From the NCBI RefSeq assembly GCF_015223055.1, contig NZ_JADFBX010000005.1, positions 434,001 to 498,000 of the forward strand: a stretch of DNA of 64,000 bases. The letters are read 5' to 3'. A program made the translations under genes and the position numbers. Shown one piece after another: positions 26,407-35,324 of this stretch. Position 1 is the stretch's first letter, and every line of letters begins with the position of its first letter. The notes under the pieces were generated by a model that was not told where the DNA came from, did no database searches, and saw only the letters and a list, made by a program, of their open reading frames with translations. The stretch is from Pedobacter sp. MC2016-24 (GTDB lineage: Bacteria; Bacteroidota; Bacteroidia; Sphingobacteriales; Sphingobacteriaceae).

Positions 26407-26859
26407 ATGGCAAAACCTGCAATTCATTTTTTTACTGAAGAAATCAGTTATTCGCTGAAAAAGAAAACCTTGCTTAAAACCTGGATCAAATCAGTAATTG
26501 AAGCTGAGGGCTACCAGCTGCAGGAGCTAAACTTTATTCTCTGCTCAGACGAGTATTTACTGCGTATAAACCAGGATTACCTGAATCATGACACTTATAC
26601 CGACGTAATCACTTTTGACAACTCAGAGGAGCTTAAAACGATTGTAGGAGACATATTTATTAGTGTGGATCGGATTAAGGAAAATGCAGGCACTTTAAAG
26701 GTGCCGCCTTTTGAAGAACTATGCCGGGTAATGATTCACGGAACTTTACACCTGCTGGGCTATCTTGATAAAGGAAAAGCAGCCAAAACCTTAATGACCA
26801 GTAAAGAAGATCAATACCTGGAAAGTGCCAAAACGATGGCGCTTTTTGGCGCTTTGTGA
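26407..26859 (+). CDS. ybeY: Endoribonuclease YbeY (rRNA maturation factor)
   Basis: Zinc-dependent single-strand endoribonuclease used in 16S rRNA 3' processing and ribosome quality control. The 150 residues have the family helix motif HGTLHLLGYLDK: His111 and His115 are present, but the third ligand, His in most YbeY proteins (HGxLHLxGyDH), is Asp121. Asp at this place is seen in Bacteroidota YbeY as far as I recall, so the enzyme is probably functional. Normal length. Confidence 0.92.
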   Translation: MAKPAIHFFTEEISYSLKKKTLLKTWIKSVIEAEGYQLQELNFILCSDEYLLRINQDYLNHDTYTDVITFDNSEELKTIVGDIFISVDRIKENAGTLKVPPFEELCRVMIHGTLHLLGYLDKGKAAKTLMTSKEDQYLESAKTMALFGAL

Positions 26860-26959
26860 TTATACACTGTCAAATTCCTGAGTCGTAAAACGATACCAAC
26901 GAAATTATTGCTTACTTTTGTGGTAATTTCTTATCTCATAATATCGTTAAATACAGACT

Positions 26960-28822
26960 TTGAGCACACTTATTGCAGCCGAAAACTTAGGCCATGCTTA
27001 CCACGACGAATGGCTATTTAAAAATTTAACCCTGGGCATCCAGACCGGACAACGCGTAGCGCTTGTTGGGATCAATGGAGCAGGCAAAAGTACCCTATTG
27101 AAACTTCTGGCCGAAAGATTTTCGCCGCTGGAGGGAAAAATTGTGAAGAATAAATCGACTAAAATCGGTTTTCTGGATCAAGAACCTAGTTTTACCGAAG
27201 GTTATTCCATCAGTGATTTTATCTTTTCATTGGAGAATAAACAGCAACAGCTCATCAAGGAGTACGAGGAACTGATTGAAGATCCGAATCCAGATGAGAA
27301 GAAACTGAACAGACTTTATGAAGAATTGAGCGAACACAATGCCTGGGAATACGAGCATGAAATAAAAACGATTTTAAGCCGCATGGGGATCACCCATTTA
27401 AACCAGCAGATCTCTACCTTATCCGGAGGACAGAAAAAGCGTCTGGCGCTCGCTAAATTACTTATAGAGGATCCTGAAATCTATGTATTGGACGAGCCCA
27501 CCAACCACCTGGATATTGACACTATTGAATGGTTGGAGAAACTCCTGACATCAGGCAATAAAACTTTATTGTTGGTTACACACGACAGGTATTTCCTGGA
27601 TAATGTTTGCAACAACATCGTAGAGCTTGACCGAGGCAAAATTTACAATTATAATGGCAACTACGCCTACTTCCTTGAGAAGAAATCCGAAAGGGAAGCT
27701 GCTGATGAAAGCACTTTCCAGAAGAATAAAAACTTACTGAAAAAGGAATTGGAATGGATGCGCAGGATGCCAGCAGCTCGTACAACCAAATCTCAGTCTA
27801 GAATTGATGCTTTTTACGATTTAGACGCCAAAACAAAACAAAGATCTGATAATCAGAAGGTTACATTAAATGTAAAAATGTCCAGGCAAGGTAACAAGAT
27901 TTTGCAACTGGAAAATATTGGACAATCTTTTGATGGGAAAAACATTATAGAAGATTTCAGTTATACTTTTAAACGCGCGGATCGCATAGGCCTCGCCGGA
28001 AAAAACGGAACTGGAAAATCTACTTTGTTAAATATCATCACCGGTTATTTAAATCCGGAAAAAGGAAAAGTAAGCACGGGTGAGACTACAGTTTATGGAT
28101 ATTACAAACAAGGTGGTTTAGCTTTCAACGAAAAAGAACGTGTAATTGATATTGTTAAATCTGATGCGGAGTACATCAAGATGGCAGATGGACAGACCAT
28201 TTCTGCTTCTCAACTGTTGACCTTATTTTTATTCCCGCCGAAAAAACAACATGGCATGGTTGAAAAATTAAGCGGTGGTGAAAAGAAACGTTTGCACCTG
28301 ATGAAAGTTTTGATGCAAAATCCAAATTTCCTGATTTTGGATGAGCCCACAAACGATCTGGATATTGACACACTAAATGTGCTGGAAGAATTTCTGGAAA
28401 ACTTTCCTGGTATCTTAATTTTGGTTTCCCACGATCGTTACCTCCTTGATAAAATGAGTGAACAATTATTCATTTTAGAAGGCAACGGTAAAGTTAATAT
28501 TTACAACGGCAATTATTCTGAATATCGTTTAAGTCTGGAAAATCCAAAAGAAAAATCAGAGCCTAAAATTAAAGCTAGCGAACCCAGCCCTACTCCGGTT
28601 GTATCTGCTAAAAAATTAAGTTATAAAGAACAGCGTGAACTGGAAACACTTGAATCCAGAATATCGGAGGTTGAAACATCAATTGCTAAATTGACGAATG
28701 AACTGACGGCACTTGACAGTTCGGATTATCTGGCGCTTCAAAATACCACAAAAAGTATTGAAACGTTAAATATCGAATTGGAGGAGATTACCGAACGCTG
28801 GCTGTTACTTTCTGAAAAATAA
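26960..28822 (+). CDS. uup: ABC-F family ATPase (Uup-like)
   Basis: Soluble twin-ABC protein of 620 residues: Walker A GINGAGKS in domain 1 and GKNGTGKS in domain 2, signatures LSGGQKKR and LSGGEKKR, Walker B YVLDEPTNHLD and LILDEPTNDLD, the interdomain linker, and a C-terminal Glu/Leu-rich coiled coil (about 545-620) as in Uup. ABC-F proteins act on the ribosome or, for Uup, affect transposon excision; the exact role here is open. The start codon is TTG at 26960: an in-frame stop lies 12 bases upstream and the N-terminus STLIAAENL fits the family. A perfect -7 box TACTTTTG (26913-26920) precedes it without a -33 match. Confidence 0.92.
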   Translation: MSTLIAAENLGHAYHDEWLFKNLTLGIQTGQRVALVGINGAGKSTLLKLLAERFSPLEGKIVKNKSTKIGFLDQEPSFTEGYSISDFIFSLENKQQQLIKEYEELIEDPNPDEKKLNRLYEELSEHNAWEYEHEIKTILSRMGITHLNQQISTLSGGQKKRLALAKLLIEDPEIYVLDEPTNHLDIDTIEWLEKLLTSGNKTLLLVTHDRYFLDNVCNNIVELDRGKIYNYNGNYAYFLEKKSEREAADESTFQKNKNLLKKELEWMRRMPAARTTKSQSRIDAFYDLDAKTKQRSDNQKVTLNVKMSRQGNKILQLENIGQSFDGKNIIEDFSYTFKRADRIGLAGKNGTGKSTLLNIITGYLNPEKGKVSTGETTVYGYYKQGGLAFNEKERVIDIVKSDAEYIKMADGQTISASQLLTLFLFPPKKQHGMVEKLSGGEKKRLHLMKVLMQNPNFLILDEPTNDLDIDTLNVLEEFLENFPGILILVSHDRYLLDKMSEQLFILEGNGKVNIYNGNYSEYRLSLENPKEKSEPKIKASEPSPTPVVSAKKLSYKEQRELETLESRISEVETSIAKLTNELTALDSSDYLALQNTTKSIETLNIELEEITERWLLLSEK

Positions 28823-28918
28823 ATGCAAATCGGACGGATTAGGCTAGTTAGAAATAGTCATTTTAAGATTAAAATTATTATAACATATCCTTCCAAAAAT
28901 AAGACTTCAAACGAAGCC

Positions 28919-28982
28919 TTTTAAGACAACAATAAGAAAAAAGAGTCAACGTTCCACGTGAAACAGAACGGTTGTCTTAAAA
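28919..28982. repeat. 12-base inverted repeat enclosing the first parS site
   Basis: Arms TTTTAAGACAAC (28919-28930) and GTTGTCTTAAAA (28971-28982) are perfectly complementary. They enclose 40 bases that include the parS-like site at 28950-28965. Confidence 0.7.
28950..28965. promoter_or_regulatory. parS-like ParB binding site 1
   Basis: CGTTCCACGTGAAACA matches the bacterial parS consensus TGTTTCACGTGAAACA at 14 of 16 positions, with the CACGTG core and right half-site intact. Confidence 0.78.
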
Positions 28983-28994
28983 TAAAGCTAAATG

Positions 28995-29010
28995 CGTTTC
29001 ACGTGAAACA
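28995..29010. promoter_or_regulatory. parS ParB binding site 2
   Basis: CGTTTCACGTGAAACA matches the parS consensus at 15 of 16 positions; only the first base differs. Centre-to-centre distance to site 1 is 45 bases. It ends 19 bases before the mnmG start codon. Confidence 0.88.
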
Positions 29011-29029
29011 TAGATTTTAATATAGAGAA

Positions 29030-30892
29030 ATGTTTAAAGAATATGATGTAATTGTAGTCGGCGCAGGTCACGCAGGATGTGAAGCCGCTGCTGCTGCCGC
29101 TAACCTTGGATCCTCGGTGCTACTGATCACCATGAACATGGAAACCATTGCGCAAATGAGTTGCAATCCAGCAATGGGCGGTGTAGCTAAGGGCCAGATT
29201 GTTCGTGAGATTGATGCGATGGGTGGTTATTCCGGCATCATTAGCGATAAAACGACTCTCCAATTCCGAATGCTTAACCTATCTAAGGGCCCTGCAATGT
29301 GGAGCCCGAGAGCTCAAAATGATAGAAAACGTTTTGCAGAAGAATGGCGATTGGCTCTGGAACGTACGCCAAATGTAGACTTCTGGCAAGACATGGTGAG
29401 CAGCTTAATCATCAAAGATAACACTGTGACCGGTGTCAAAACTTCTATAGGGGTTGAGATCAAAGGGAAGTCTGTAGTATTGACGAATGGGACCTTCTTA
29501 AACGGTCTGATTCATATCGGGGAGAAAAAATTTGGTGGCGGTAGAACCGGAGAAAAAGCGGCAACAGGCTTAACCGAACAGTTGACAACACTTGGCTTTG
29601 AAGCCGGACGTATGAAGACAGGTACCCCACCCCGCGTAGACGGCAGGTCGCTGAACTATTCCTTGATGGAAGAACAATGGGGTGATGAAAATCCTGGACG
29701 CTTCTCATTCACAAATGTGGCAAGGCCTACGGAACAAAGATGTTGTTGGATTACATATACCAATACTAATGTTCACGAGACATTAAAAGAAGGTTTTGAA
29801 AAATCTCCTATGTTTACAGGAAGAATCAAAGGCCTTGGTCCGAGGTACTGTCCGTCAATCGAAGATAAAATAAATCGTTTCGCAGAACGCGAAAGACACC
29901 AGATTTTTGTAGAACCAGAAGGTTGGAACACCTGTGAAATTTACGTAAATGGCTTTTCAACTTCACTACCAGAAGATGTACAATTTCGGGCACTTACCCA
30001 GATTCCAGGATTTGAAAATGCCAAGATGTTCAGGCCTGGATATGCCATTGAATACGACTATTTTCCACCTACCCAGCTCACCCTAACATTAGAAACCAAA
30101 TTGATTAGCAATTTGTTCTTTGCAGGTCAAATTAATGGCACAACTGGATACGAAGAGGCTGCTAGTCAGGGTTTTATAGCTGGAATTAACGCAAGTCAAA
30201 AGGTAGCTGATAAACATGAATTGATCATGAAAAGATCCGAATCTTATATCGGTGTTTTGATAGACGATCTGGTAACGAAAGGTACAGAAGAACCTTATAG
30301 AATGTTTACATCAAGAGCAGAACACCGTTTGTTGTTGCGTCAGGATAATGCCGATATTCGCCTCTCTCCTATTGGACATGAACTTGGATTGATCAACGAC
30401 GAACGTCTGGAAATCGTCAAACAAAAGGTGGCAAACTCAGATGCTATTGTTGCATTTTCTAAAAAACAAGGTATAGAAATGTCTGCTGCTAATGCCATGC
30501 TTGAAGAAATGGGTACCAGCCCATTGAACCAAAATGTAAAAATTGTTAGTCTGCTCGGTAGACCTCAAATAGAAATTAACGATGTCCGTAAGGTAAGTCC
30601 TGTATTTGATGAATATCTAAATCAATTTGATCAGGAAACTGTAGAACAAGCAGAAATCAAAATTAAGTACGAAAGCTATTTTGAGAAAGAGCAGGAGATT
30701 GTAAATAAAATGCAAAAAATGGAAGACAAAGATATTAATCCAAATTTTGATTATTCCCAATTGGTATCTTTATCAAAAGAAGCAAGAGAAAAACTTTTAC
30801 GGATAAAACCGAGAACTTTAGGTCAGGCATCCAGAATATCGGGCGTTTCACCGTCAGATATCTCTGTTTTAATGGTGCATATTAGTAAATAA
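29030..30892 (+). CDS. mnmG: tRNA uridine-5-carboxymethylaminomethyl(34) synthesis enzyme MnmG
   Basis: FAD protein that with MnmE installs cmnm5 at U34 of tRNAs reading split codon boxes. The 620-residue protein has the N-terminal dinucleotide motif VIVVGAGHAGCEAA, the GTPPRVDG loop, FFAGQINGTTGYEEAASQG (FAD contact) and the C-terminal helical MnmE/tRNA-binding domain (LRIKPRTLGQASRISGVSP region). Length is normal. The gene (gidA) is origin-linked in many bacteria, and two parS sites lie immediately upstream. A hairpin terminator follows. Confidence 0.97.
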   Translation: MFKEYDVIVVGAGHAGCEAAAAAANLGSSVLLITMNMETIAQMSCNPAMGGVAKGQIVREIDAMGGYSGIISDKTTLQFRMLNLSKGPAMWSPRAQNDRKRFAEEWRLALERTPNVDFWQDMVSSLIIKDNTVTGVKTSIGVEIKGKSVVLTNGTFLNGLIHIGEKKFGGGRTGEKAATGLTEQLTTLGFEAGRMKTGTPPRVDGRSLNYSLMEEQWGDENPGRFSFTNVARPTEQRCCWITYTNTNVHETLKEGFEKSPMFTGRIKGLGPRYCPSIEDKINRFAERERHQIFVEPEGWNTCEIYVNGFSTSLPEDVQFRALTQIPGFENAKMFRPGYAIEYDYFPPTQLTLTLETKLISNLFFAGQINGTTGYEEAASQGFIAGINASQKVADKHELIMKRSESYIGVLIDDLVTKGTEEPYRMFTSRAEHRLLLRQDNADIRLSPIGHELGLINDERLEIVKQKVANSDAIVAFSKKQGIEMSAANAMLEEMGTSPLNQNVKIVSLLGRPQIEINDVRKVSPVFDEYLNQFDQETVEQAEIKIKYESYFEKEQEIVNKMQKMEDKDINPNFDYSQLVSLSKEAREKLLRIKPRTLGQASRISGVSPSDISVLMVHISK

Positions 30893-30945
30893 TGTATAAG
30901 ATGCTGAAAAACAGTATTTTAAATAAAAAATAAACGAAATAAAAA

Positions 30946-30990
30946 ATGACCTCATTACAAGCGATATGAGGCATTTTTATTTTTTTTTAA
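30946..30990 (+). terminator. Terminator of mnmG
   Basis: Stem CCTCAT (30950-30955) with ATGAGG (30966-30971), extended outward through a one-base bulge by A/T pairs, followed by a T-rich run (30974-30988). Confidence 0.75.
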
Positions 30991-31035
30991 TCATATTATA
31001 TAAAACTGCGTACAAATTCAATATAAAGCATATAA

Positions 31036-32664
31036 ATGGCTAAAAATCGAAGCATAGCGAGTTTAATAAACTTTTTGGCAATATTTTCAATCAGTGTACT
31101 GTTTTATGCCTGTGCAAGCATACAACAACCTCAAGGTGGACCTAAGGATACGGACCCCCCTAAGATTCTGAAGATGAGTCCAAAAAATTTAATGACAAAT
31201 TTTACGGCAAAAAAAGTAACCATAGAATTTGATGAGTTTTTTAAAATTCAAAATGAATTTAAAGAGTTCTCCGTATCACCAGATGTAGAGCGTCCCCTAA
31301 CGTTAAAACCAAAGGGGAAAAAACTGGAAATTACCTTTCCGGACAGTCTGGAAAAAAATACGACCTACACTTTGAATTTTGGTAAAGCAATTGTAGACGT
31401 AAACGAAGGAAACGTTTTAAAAAACTTCACCTATGTGTTTTCAACTGGTCCGCGCCTGGACTCTTTGAGTATTAAAGGAAAAGTTACCAATTCCATTACG
31501 GGTCTACCTGAATTGGATGCTGTGGTCTTCGTTCTTCCGCTCAACAGAGATACCATATTTGGGAAGAAAAAACCCTCAATATTTACCACGACTGATAGCA
31601 GTGGCAATTATGCGCTGAATAATTTAAGAGAAGATACCTATAAAATCTACGCATTAAAAGAGAAAAACGGGGATAAAATCTATCAGCAGGCGAGTGATGA
31701 AATCGGTTTTTTAAAGGATTCCATTGTACTGAGAAAGCCGATAGAAAATATAGATCTGAAGATATTTAAAGAGAATGCTACAGTTTTCAGAATACTGGAA
31801 AAGAAGTTAAATACAGATGGAAGCATTAATATGGTTTTTAATCAAAAGTTAAAAAAACCAGAAATTCAGGTAACCGATCCCCCTGGGTTGGACGCCGCAA
31901 AACTGTTCAAATTCAATAAAACCAACGATACATTGAAGGTTTGGTTGAAAGATTTAAGCTTCGATTCTACAAAAATAGCTGTAAAAAATGAGGGTAAACT
32001 GCTCCAGACCGTCAACTTCACCAGGGGTAAAAAAGAAACTTACACAAGGGTAATTAGCGCAACAGACAACATAGAAGGTAAACTTTTAAACCCAAATAAG
32101 AGCCTTAAATTGAGTTTTAATTTCCCGATAGACAGCCTCAATTTAAAGAAAATCAGTCTGCTGGAAGACTCTGTTGAACGCAGTGGATTTACCATTTCAA
32201 AAGATTCCATAGACCTCCTATCCTATTATGTAAAGTATCCATGGAAGCCCAAAAAGAACTACGAACTGAAGTTTGAAGCAGGTGCTGTAACCGGCATATT
32301 CAACACTAAAAACAAGGAATTTATCAAGACATTTGATCTGGCTAACAAGGACGATTATGGAACATTAATTGTAAAAATTGTAACTCCTGAGCCTAATAAA
32401 AGTTACATATTAGAAGTAGTTGATGCCAACAAATACGTAGCAAATACTTTAGTGGTAACGCGGGACACGACCGTTACTTTCGCCAATTATAAAGCTGGAA
32501 AATACTGGTTGAGGATTACTTATGATACAAACAAAAATGGAGTCTGGGACAGTGGGAATGTAAGTAGTAAACTGCAACCGGAAAGAATATGGAATGAACC
32601 CAAAGAACTCTCTATCAGAGCCCTTTGGGAAAGAAACGAGACGGTAACCATCCCAAAAGAATAG
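31036..32664 (+). CDS. Lipoprotein with N-terminal bacterial Ig-like domain
   Basis: A 542-residue exported lipoprotein: signal segment with lipobox ending at Cys (LFYACASIQQPQGGPKDTDPP, split: LFYACASIQQ then PQGGPKDTDPP). The following Ig-like domain (about 40-135) reads KILKMSPKNLMTN to NTTYTLNFGKAIVD and resembles the Big_5-type fold. A SdrB/prealbumin-like segment (about 145-210) contains DSSGNYALNNLREDTYKIYAL. The remainder is strand-rich. The PQGGPKDTDPP stretch after the Cys is typical of a conserved Bacteroidota family; function unknown, probably outer-membrane surface or periplasmic. It abuts the convergent carbonic-anhydrase-like gene with no spacer. Confidence 0.85.
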   Translation: MAKNRSIASLINFLAIFSISVLFYACASIQQPQGGPKDTDPPKILKMSPKNLMTNFTAKKVTIEFDEFFKIQNEFKEFSVSPDVERPLTLKPKGKKLEITFPDSLEKNTTYTLNFGKAIVDVNEGNVLKNFTYVFSTGPRLDSLSIKGKVTNSITGLPELDAVVFVLPLNRDTIFGKKKPSIFTTTDSSGNYALNNLREDTYKIYALKEKNGDKIYQQASDEIGFLKDSIVLRKPIENIDLKIFKENATVFRILEKKLNTDGSINMVFNQKLKKPEIQVTDPPGLDAAKLFKFNKTNDTLKVWLKDLSFDSTKIAVKNEGKLLQTVNFTRGKKETYTRVISATDNIEGKLLNPNKSLKLSFNFPIDSLNLKKISLLEDSVERSGFTISKDSIDLLSYYVKYPWKPKKNYELKFEAGAVTGIFNTKNKEFIKTFDLANKDDYGTLIVKIVTPEPNKSYILEVVDANKYVANTLVVTRDTTVTFANYKAGKYWLRITYDTNKNGVWDSGNVSSKLQPERIWNEPKELSIRALWERNETVTIPKE

Positions 32665-33174
32665 TTATTTAAACCAATCGGCGTACATGATGTAATTATC
32701 TGGAAGCCTATTTAATAAAGCCCTTTGCTCTTCAGTAATGGGCTTTATTTTTTTAGCAGGAGTTCCGGCATACAAAAATCCACTCTCGCAGCGGGTATTT
32801 TCCAATACCACTGAACCGGCAGCAATGATGCAATACTCCTCAATCAACGCATGATCCATCACAATAGCTCCCATTCCGATCAGATTATGATCTTTGACAA
32901 TGCAGCCGTGAACGATGGCATTGTGCCCGATTGAGACCCGACTGCCGATGATTGTGGCCGCTTTCATATAAGTAGCATGGATAACCGCACCATCCTGTAT
33001 ATTGGTATCATTGCCGATTGTAATCTGATTTACATCCCCCCTGATTACGGCATTGAACCAAACAGAACAGTTTTTTCCCATCACCACATCACCAACAATG
33101 GTAGCATTTGGTGCAATAAAACAATCGTCGCCCCACTTGGGCATCTTATCTAAAACAGGTAATATTACAGGCAT
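32665..33174 (-). CDS. Gamma-carbonic anhydrase family protein
   Basis: A 169-residue left-handed beta-helix protein. Hexapeptide repeats (ATIVGDVVMGKNCSVWFNAVIRGD, split by family position 20-45) and the sequence GAVIHAT, IGHNAIVHGC place the three metal-binding His residues as in gamma-carbonic anhydrases and the YrdA/PaaY family. Enzymatic activity varies in this family, so the call stops at family level. Four bases separate it from nadB upstream, forming a nadB-led transcript. Confidence 0.9.
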   Translation of the reverse strand: MPVILPVLDKMPKWGDDCFIAPNATIVGDVVMGKNCSVWFNAVIRGDVNQITIGNDTNIQDGAVIHATYMKAATIIGSRVSIGHNAIVHGCIVKDHNLIGMGAIVMDHALIEEYCIIAAGSVVLENTRCESGFLYAGTPAKKIKPITEEQRALLNRLPDNYIMYADWFK

Positions 33175-33178
33175 AATT

Positions 33179-34765
33179 CTAGTAAATGGTATCTTTTAAA
33201 ACTTCCGAATGGTTTGGATAATCTGTTGTATAATGCAAACCGCGACTTTCTTTGCGGGCCATTGCCGATTTAATAATGATAAAAGCCACCTGAATTACAT
33301 TGCGTAATTCGCAAAGTTTTACTGAAACTTTATTGGCTTTATAGAATTCTTCTGTCTCTTCATGGAGCAAAAAAAGGCGTCGCATGGCACGGTCTAAACG
33401 AAAATCCGACCGTACAATTCCAACATAATCACTCATTAATTTCTGTGTTTCGCGAAGGTTATGCGTCACTAAAATATCTTCATTTGATTGGGTTACACCA
33501 TGTGCATTCCAATCGGGAATGTGCTCTGGAATGACAATATTTTTGAATATTTTGATGGCATCCTCATAAATTCTGTGCGCAAAGACAGGAGCTTCGAGCA
33601 AGGAATTTGAGGCCAATCTATTTGCTCCATGCAGCCCTGTAGAAGAACACTCGCCACATGCATAAAGATTTTTGATAGAAGATCTGCCATGTTCATCTAC
33701 TAAAATTCCCCCGCACATGTAGTGTGCAGCTGGGGTAACAGGAATCAAGTCCTTGGTCATATCTATGCCAATAGACAAACATTTCGCATAAATATTTGGA
33801 AAATGACTTAGAATATCCGACTTTTTTCGGTTCCTGATATCCAGGTAAACAAAGTCCTCACCAGATTTTTTCATCTCCGCATCTATTGCTCTGGCCACGA
33901 TATCACGAGGTGCTAAAGACCCTCTTTTATCGTATTCGTACATAAACTCATCACCATTTTTACGCCTTAAAACTCCGCCGAAACCACGAACTGCTTCGGA
34001 AATCAGGAAGGCAGGATACTCTCCAGGGTTATATAACGCTGTTGGATGGAACTGGATAAACTCCATATTTCTAACTTTTCCTTTTGCCCTGTAAACCATC
34101 GCCATACCGTCACCTGTAGCAATCACAGGATTTGTAGTGCTCGAATACACGTGGCCGGCACCACCAGAGGCAAGGATAGTCACATTAGCTAAGATCTTTT
34201 CCACATCGTTACGCTCTGTGTTAAAAGCATATATACCGTAGCAGTGGATATCTTCAGAACTCTTATCCACATGAATACCTAAATGGTGCTGTGTAATCAA
34301 TTCCAAACAGAAGTAATGTGTTAATATCTCTATGTTCTCATTTTGATGAATTTGCTTCAATAAGACACTTTCAATTTCATATCCGGTGACATCTTTATAA
34401 TGTAAAACCCTATGCTCGGAATGTCCTCCCTCCTTGGCCAGGTCGTAAACTCCCGAACGGTCTTTGTCGAAATTAATCCCATAATCGATAATTTCCTGAA
34501 TCCGTTGAGGTCCCTCCTTCACTACAATTTCGACTATCTCTTTGTCGCACAAGCCATCACCAGCAATTAAAGTATCCTCAATGTGCTTTTCAAAAGAATC
34601 TCCTTTATCAATAACCACCGCAACCCCACCTTGTGCATATTTGGTATTGGATTCATCCTCGTTTGATTTGGTGACAATTAAAACCTTTCCATGTCTGGCG
34701 GCTTTCAAAGCCAGGCTTAAACCGGCAATTCCGGACCCAATAACTAAAAAATCTACTTTCCTCAT
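33179..34765 (-). CDS. nadB: L-aspartate oxidase
   Basis: FAD enzyme that oxidises L-aspartate to iminoaspartate, the first step of de novo NAD synthesis. 528 residues from MRKVDFLVIGSGIAGL. Motifs: dinucleotide-binding GSGIAGLSLA, HRVLHYKDVTG, GSGGAGHVYS-like ASGGAGHVY, and VTPAAHYMCGG near the active site. The ATG at 34810 would add 15 residues before the Rossmann strand and is not favoured. It is divergent from nadA, the next enzyme, across a 559-base AT-rich gap. A perfect DnaA-box sequence TTATCCACA occurs inside it at 34263-34271. Confidence 0.95.
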   Translation of the reverse strand: MRKVDFLVIGSGIAGLSLALKAARHGKVLIVTKSNEDESNTKYAQGGVAVVIDKGDSFEKHIEDTLIAGDGLCDKEIVEIVVKEGPQRIQEIIDYGINFDKDRSGVYDLAKEGGHSEHRVLHYKDVTGYEIESVLLKQIHQNENIEILTHYFCLELITQHHLGIHVDKSSEDIHCYGIYAFNTERNDVEKILANVTILASGGAGHVYSSTTNPVIATGDGMAMVYRAKGKVRNMEFIQFHPTALYNPGEYPAFLISEAVRGFGGVLRRKNGDEFMYEYDKRGSLAPRDIVARAIDAEMKKSGEDFVYLDIRNRKKSDILSHFPNIYAKCLSIGIDMTKDLIPVTPAAHYMCGGILVDEHGRSSIKNLYACGECSSTGLHGANRLASNSLLEAPVFAHRIYEDAIKIFKNIVIPEHIPDWNAHGVTQSNEDILVTHNLRETQKLMSDYVGIVRSDFRLDRAMRRLFLLHEETEEFYKANKVSVKLCELRNVIQVAFIIIKSAMARKESRGLHYTTDYPNHSEVLKDTIY

Positions 34766-35324
34766 TAGTATTTTATTGTTTTTCAATTTGTTATGAAGCC
34801 TAATAGGCATTCATGTAGTTTTTCGCCAAAAAAATGCACTCAGATCTCGCTGAATCAGTGCAAATTAACATAATTGTTAACAACGTTGAAATTAGTGTTA
34901 ATTACATGTCTAAATAAATAGAACAAATTTTGTTGAATGTTTAAAGCTAAGGTAAAAAGGGAATTTGCCACAATATTTTGAGTTATTTTTAAGCAGGTTC
35001 CAGGAGTTTATCCACTTTTTACACATCAACTAACAATAAACATATTTCTATTGATAAAATTTTGTCCAAAAAAATATCTCATTGTAAATCAGTAGATATT
35101 TTAAATAAAAATGTAATCTAAATGTTAGTAAATTATTAATAACTCATATAATCGAAGAAAAAAAACATATTTACAAACGTTATCCACAGACTAATAAACA
35201 ATAGAAATACATTTATATTAAATTAATTATAATTTATTGAACTGTTGAAACTACGTACCTTTACAAAAGTTAGAAAAAATCAAACGTCAGATTTTTCACA
35301 AAACGATAGAAAAAATAAATACTC
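34766..35324. other. oriC: Candidate replication origin (left part) between nadB and nadA
   Basis: This 559-base gap encodes no convincing gene. It contains DnaA-box-like 9-mers: TTATCCACT (35008-35016) directly followed by TTTTACACA (35017-35025), a perfect TTATCCACA (35180-35188) and TTTTTCACA (35292-35300). The last three fit TTWTNCACA, and the first is one base off. Positions 35041-35160 have only 21 G or C in 120 bases, suitable for an unwinding element. Two parS sites lie about 6 kb to the left. Divergent promoters for nadB and nadA must also lie here; a near-consensus -7 box TACCTTTA is at 35256-35263. Origin function is inferred, not shown. Confidence 0.62.
35180..35188 (+). promoter_or_regulatory. 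Consensus DnaA box
   Basis: TTATCCACA, identical to the high-affinity DnaA box, in the AT-rich nadB-nadA gap. Confidence 0.65.
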
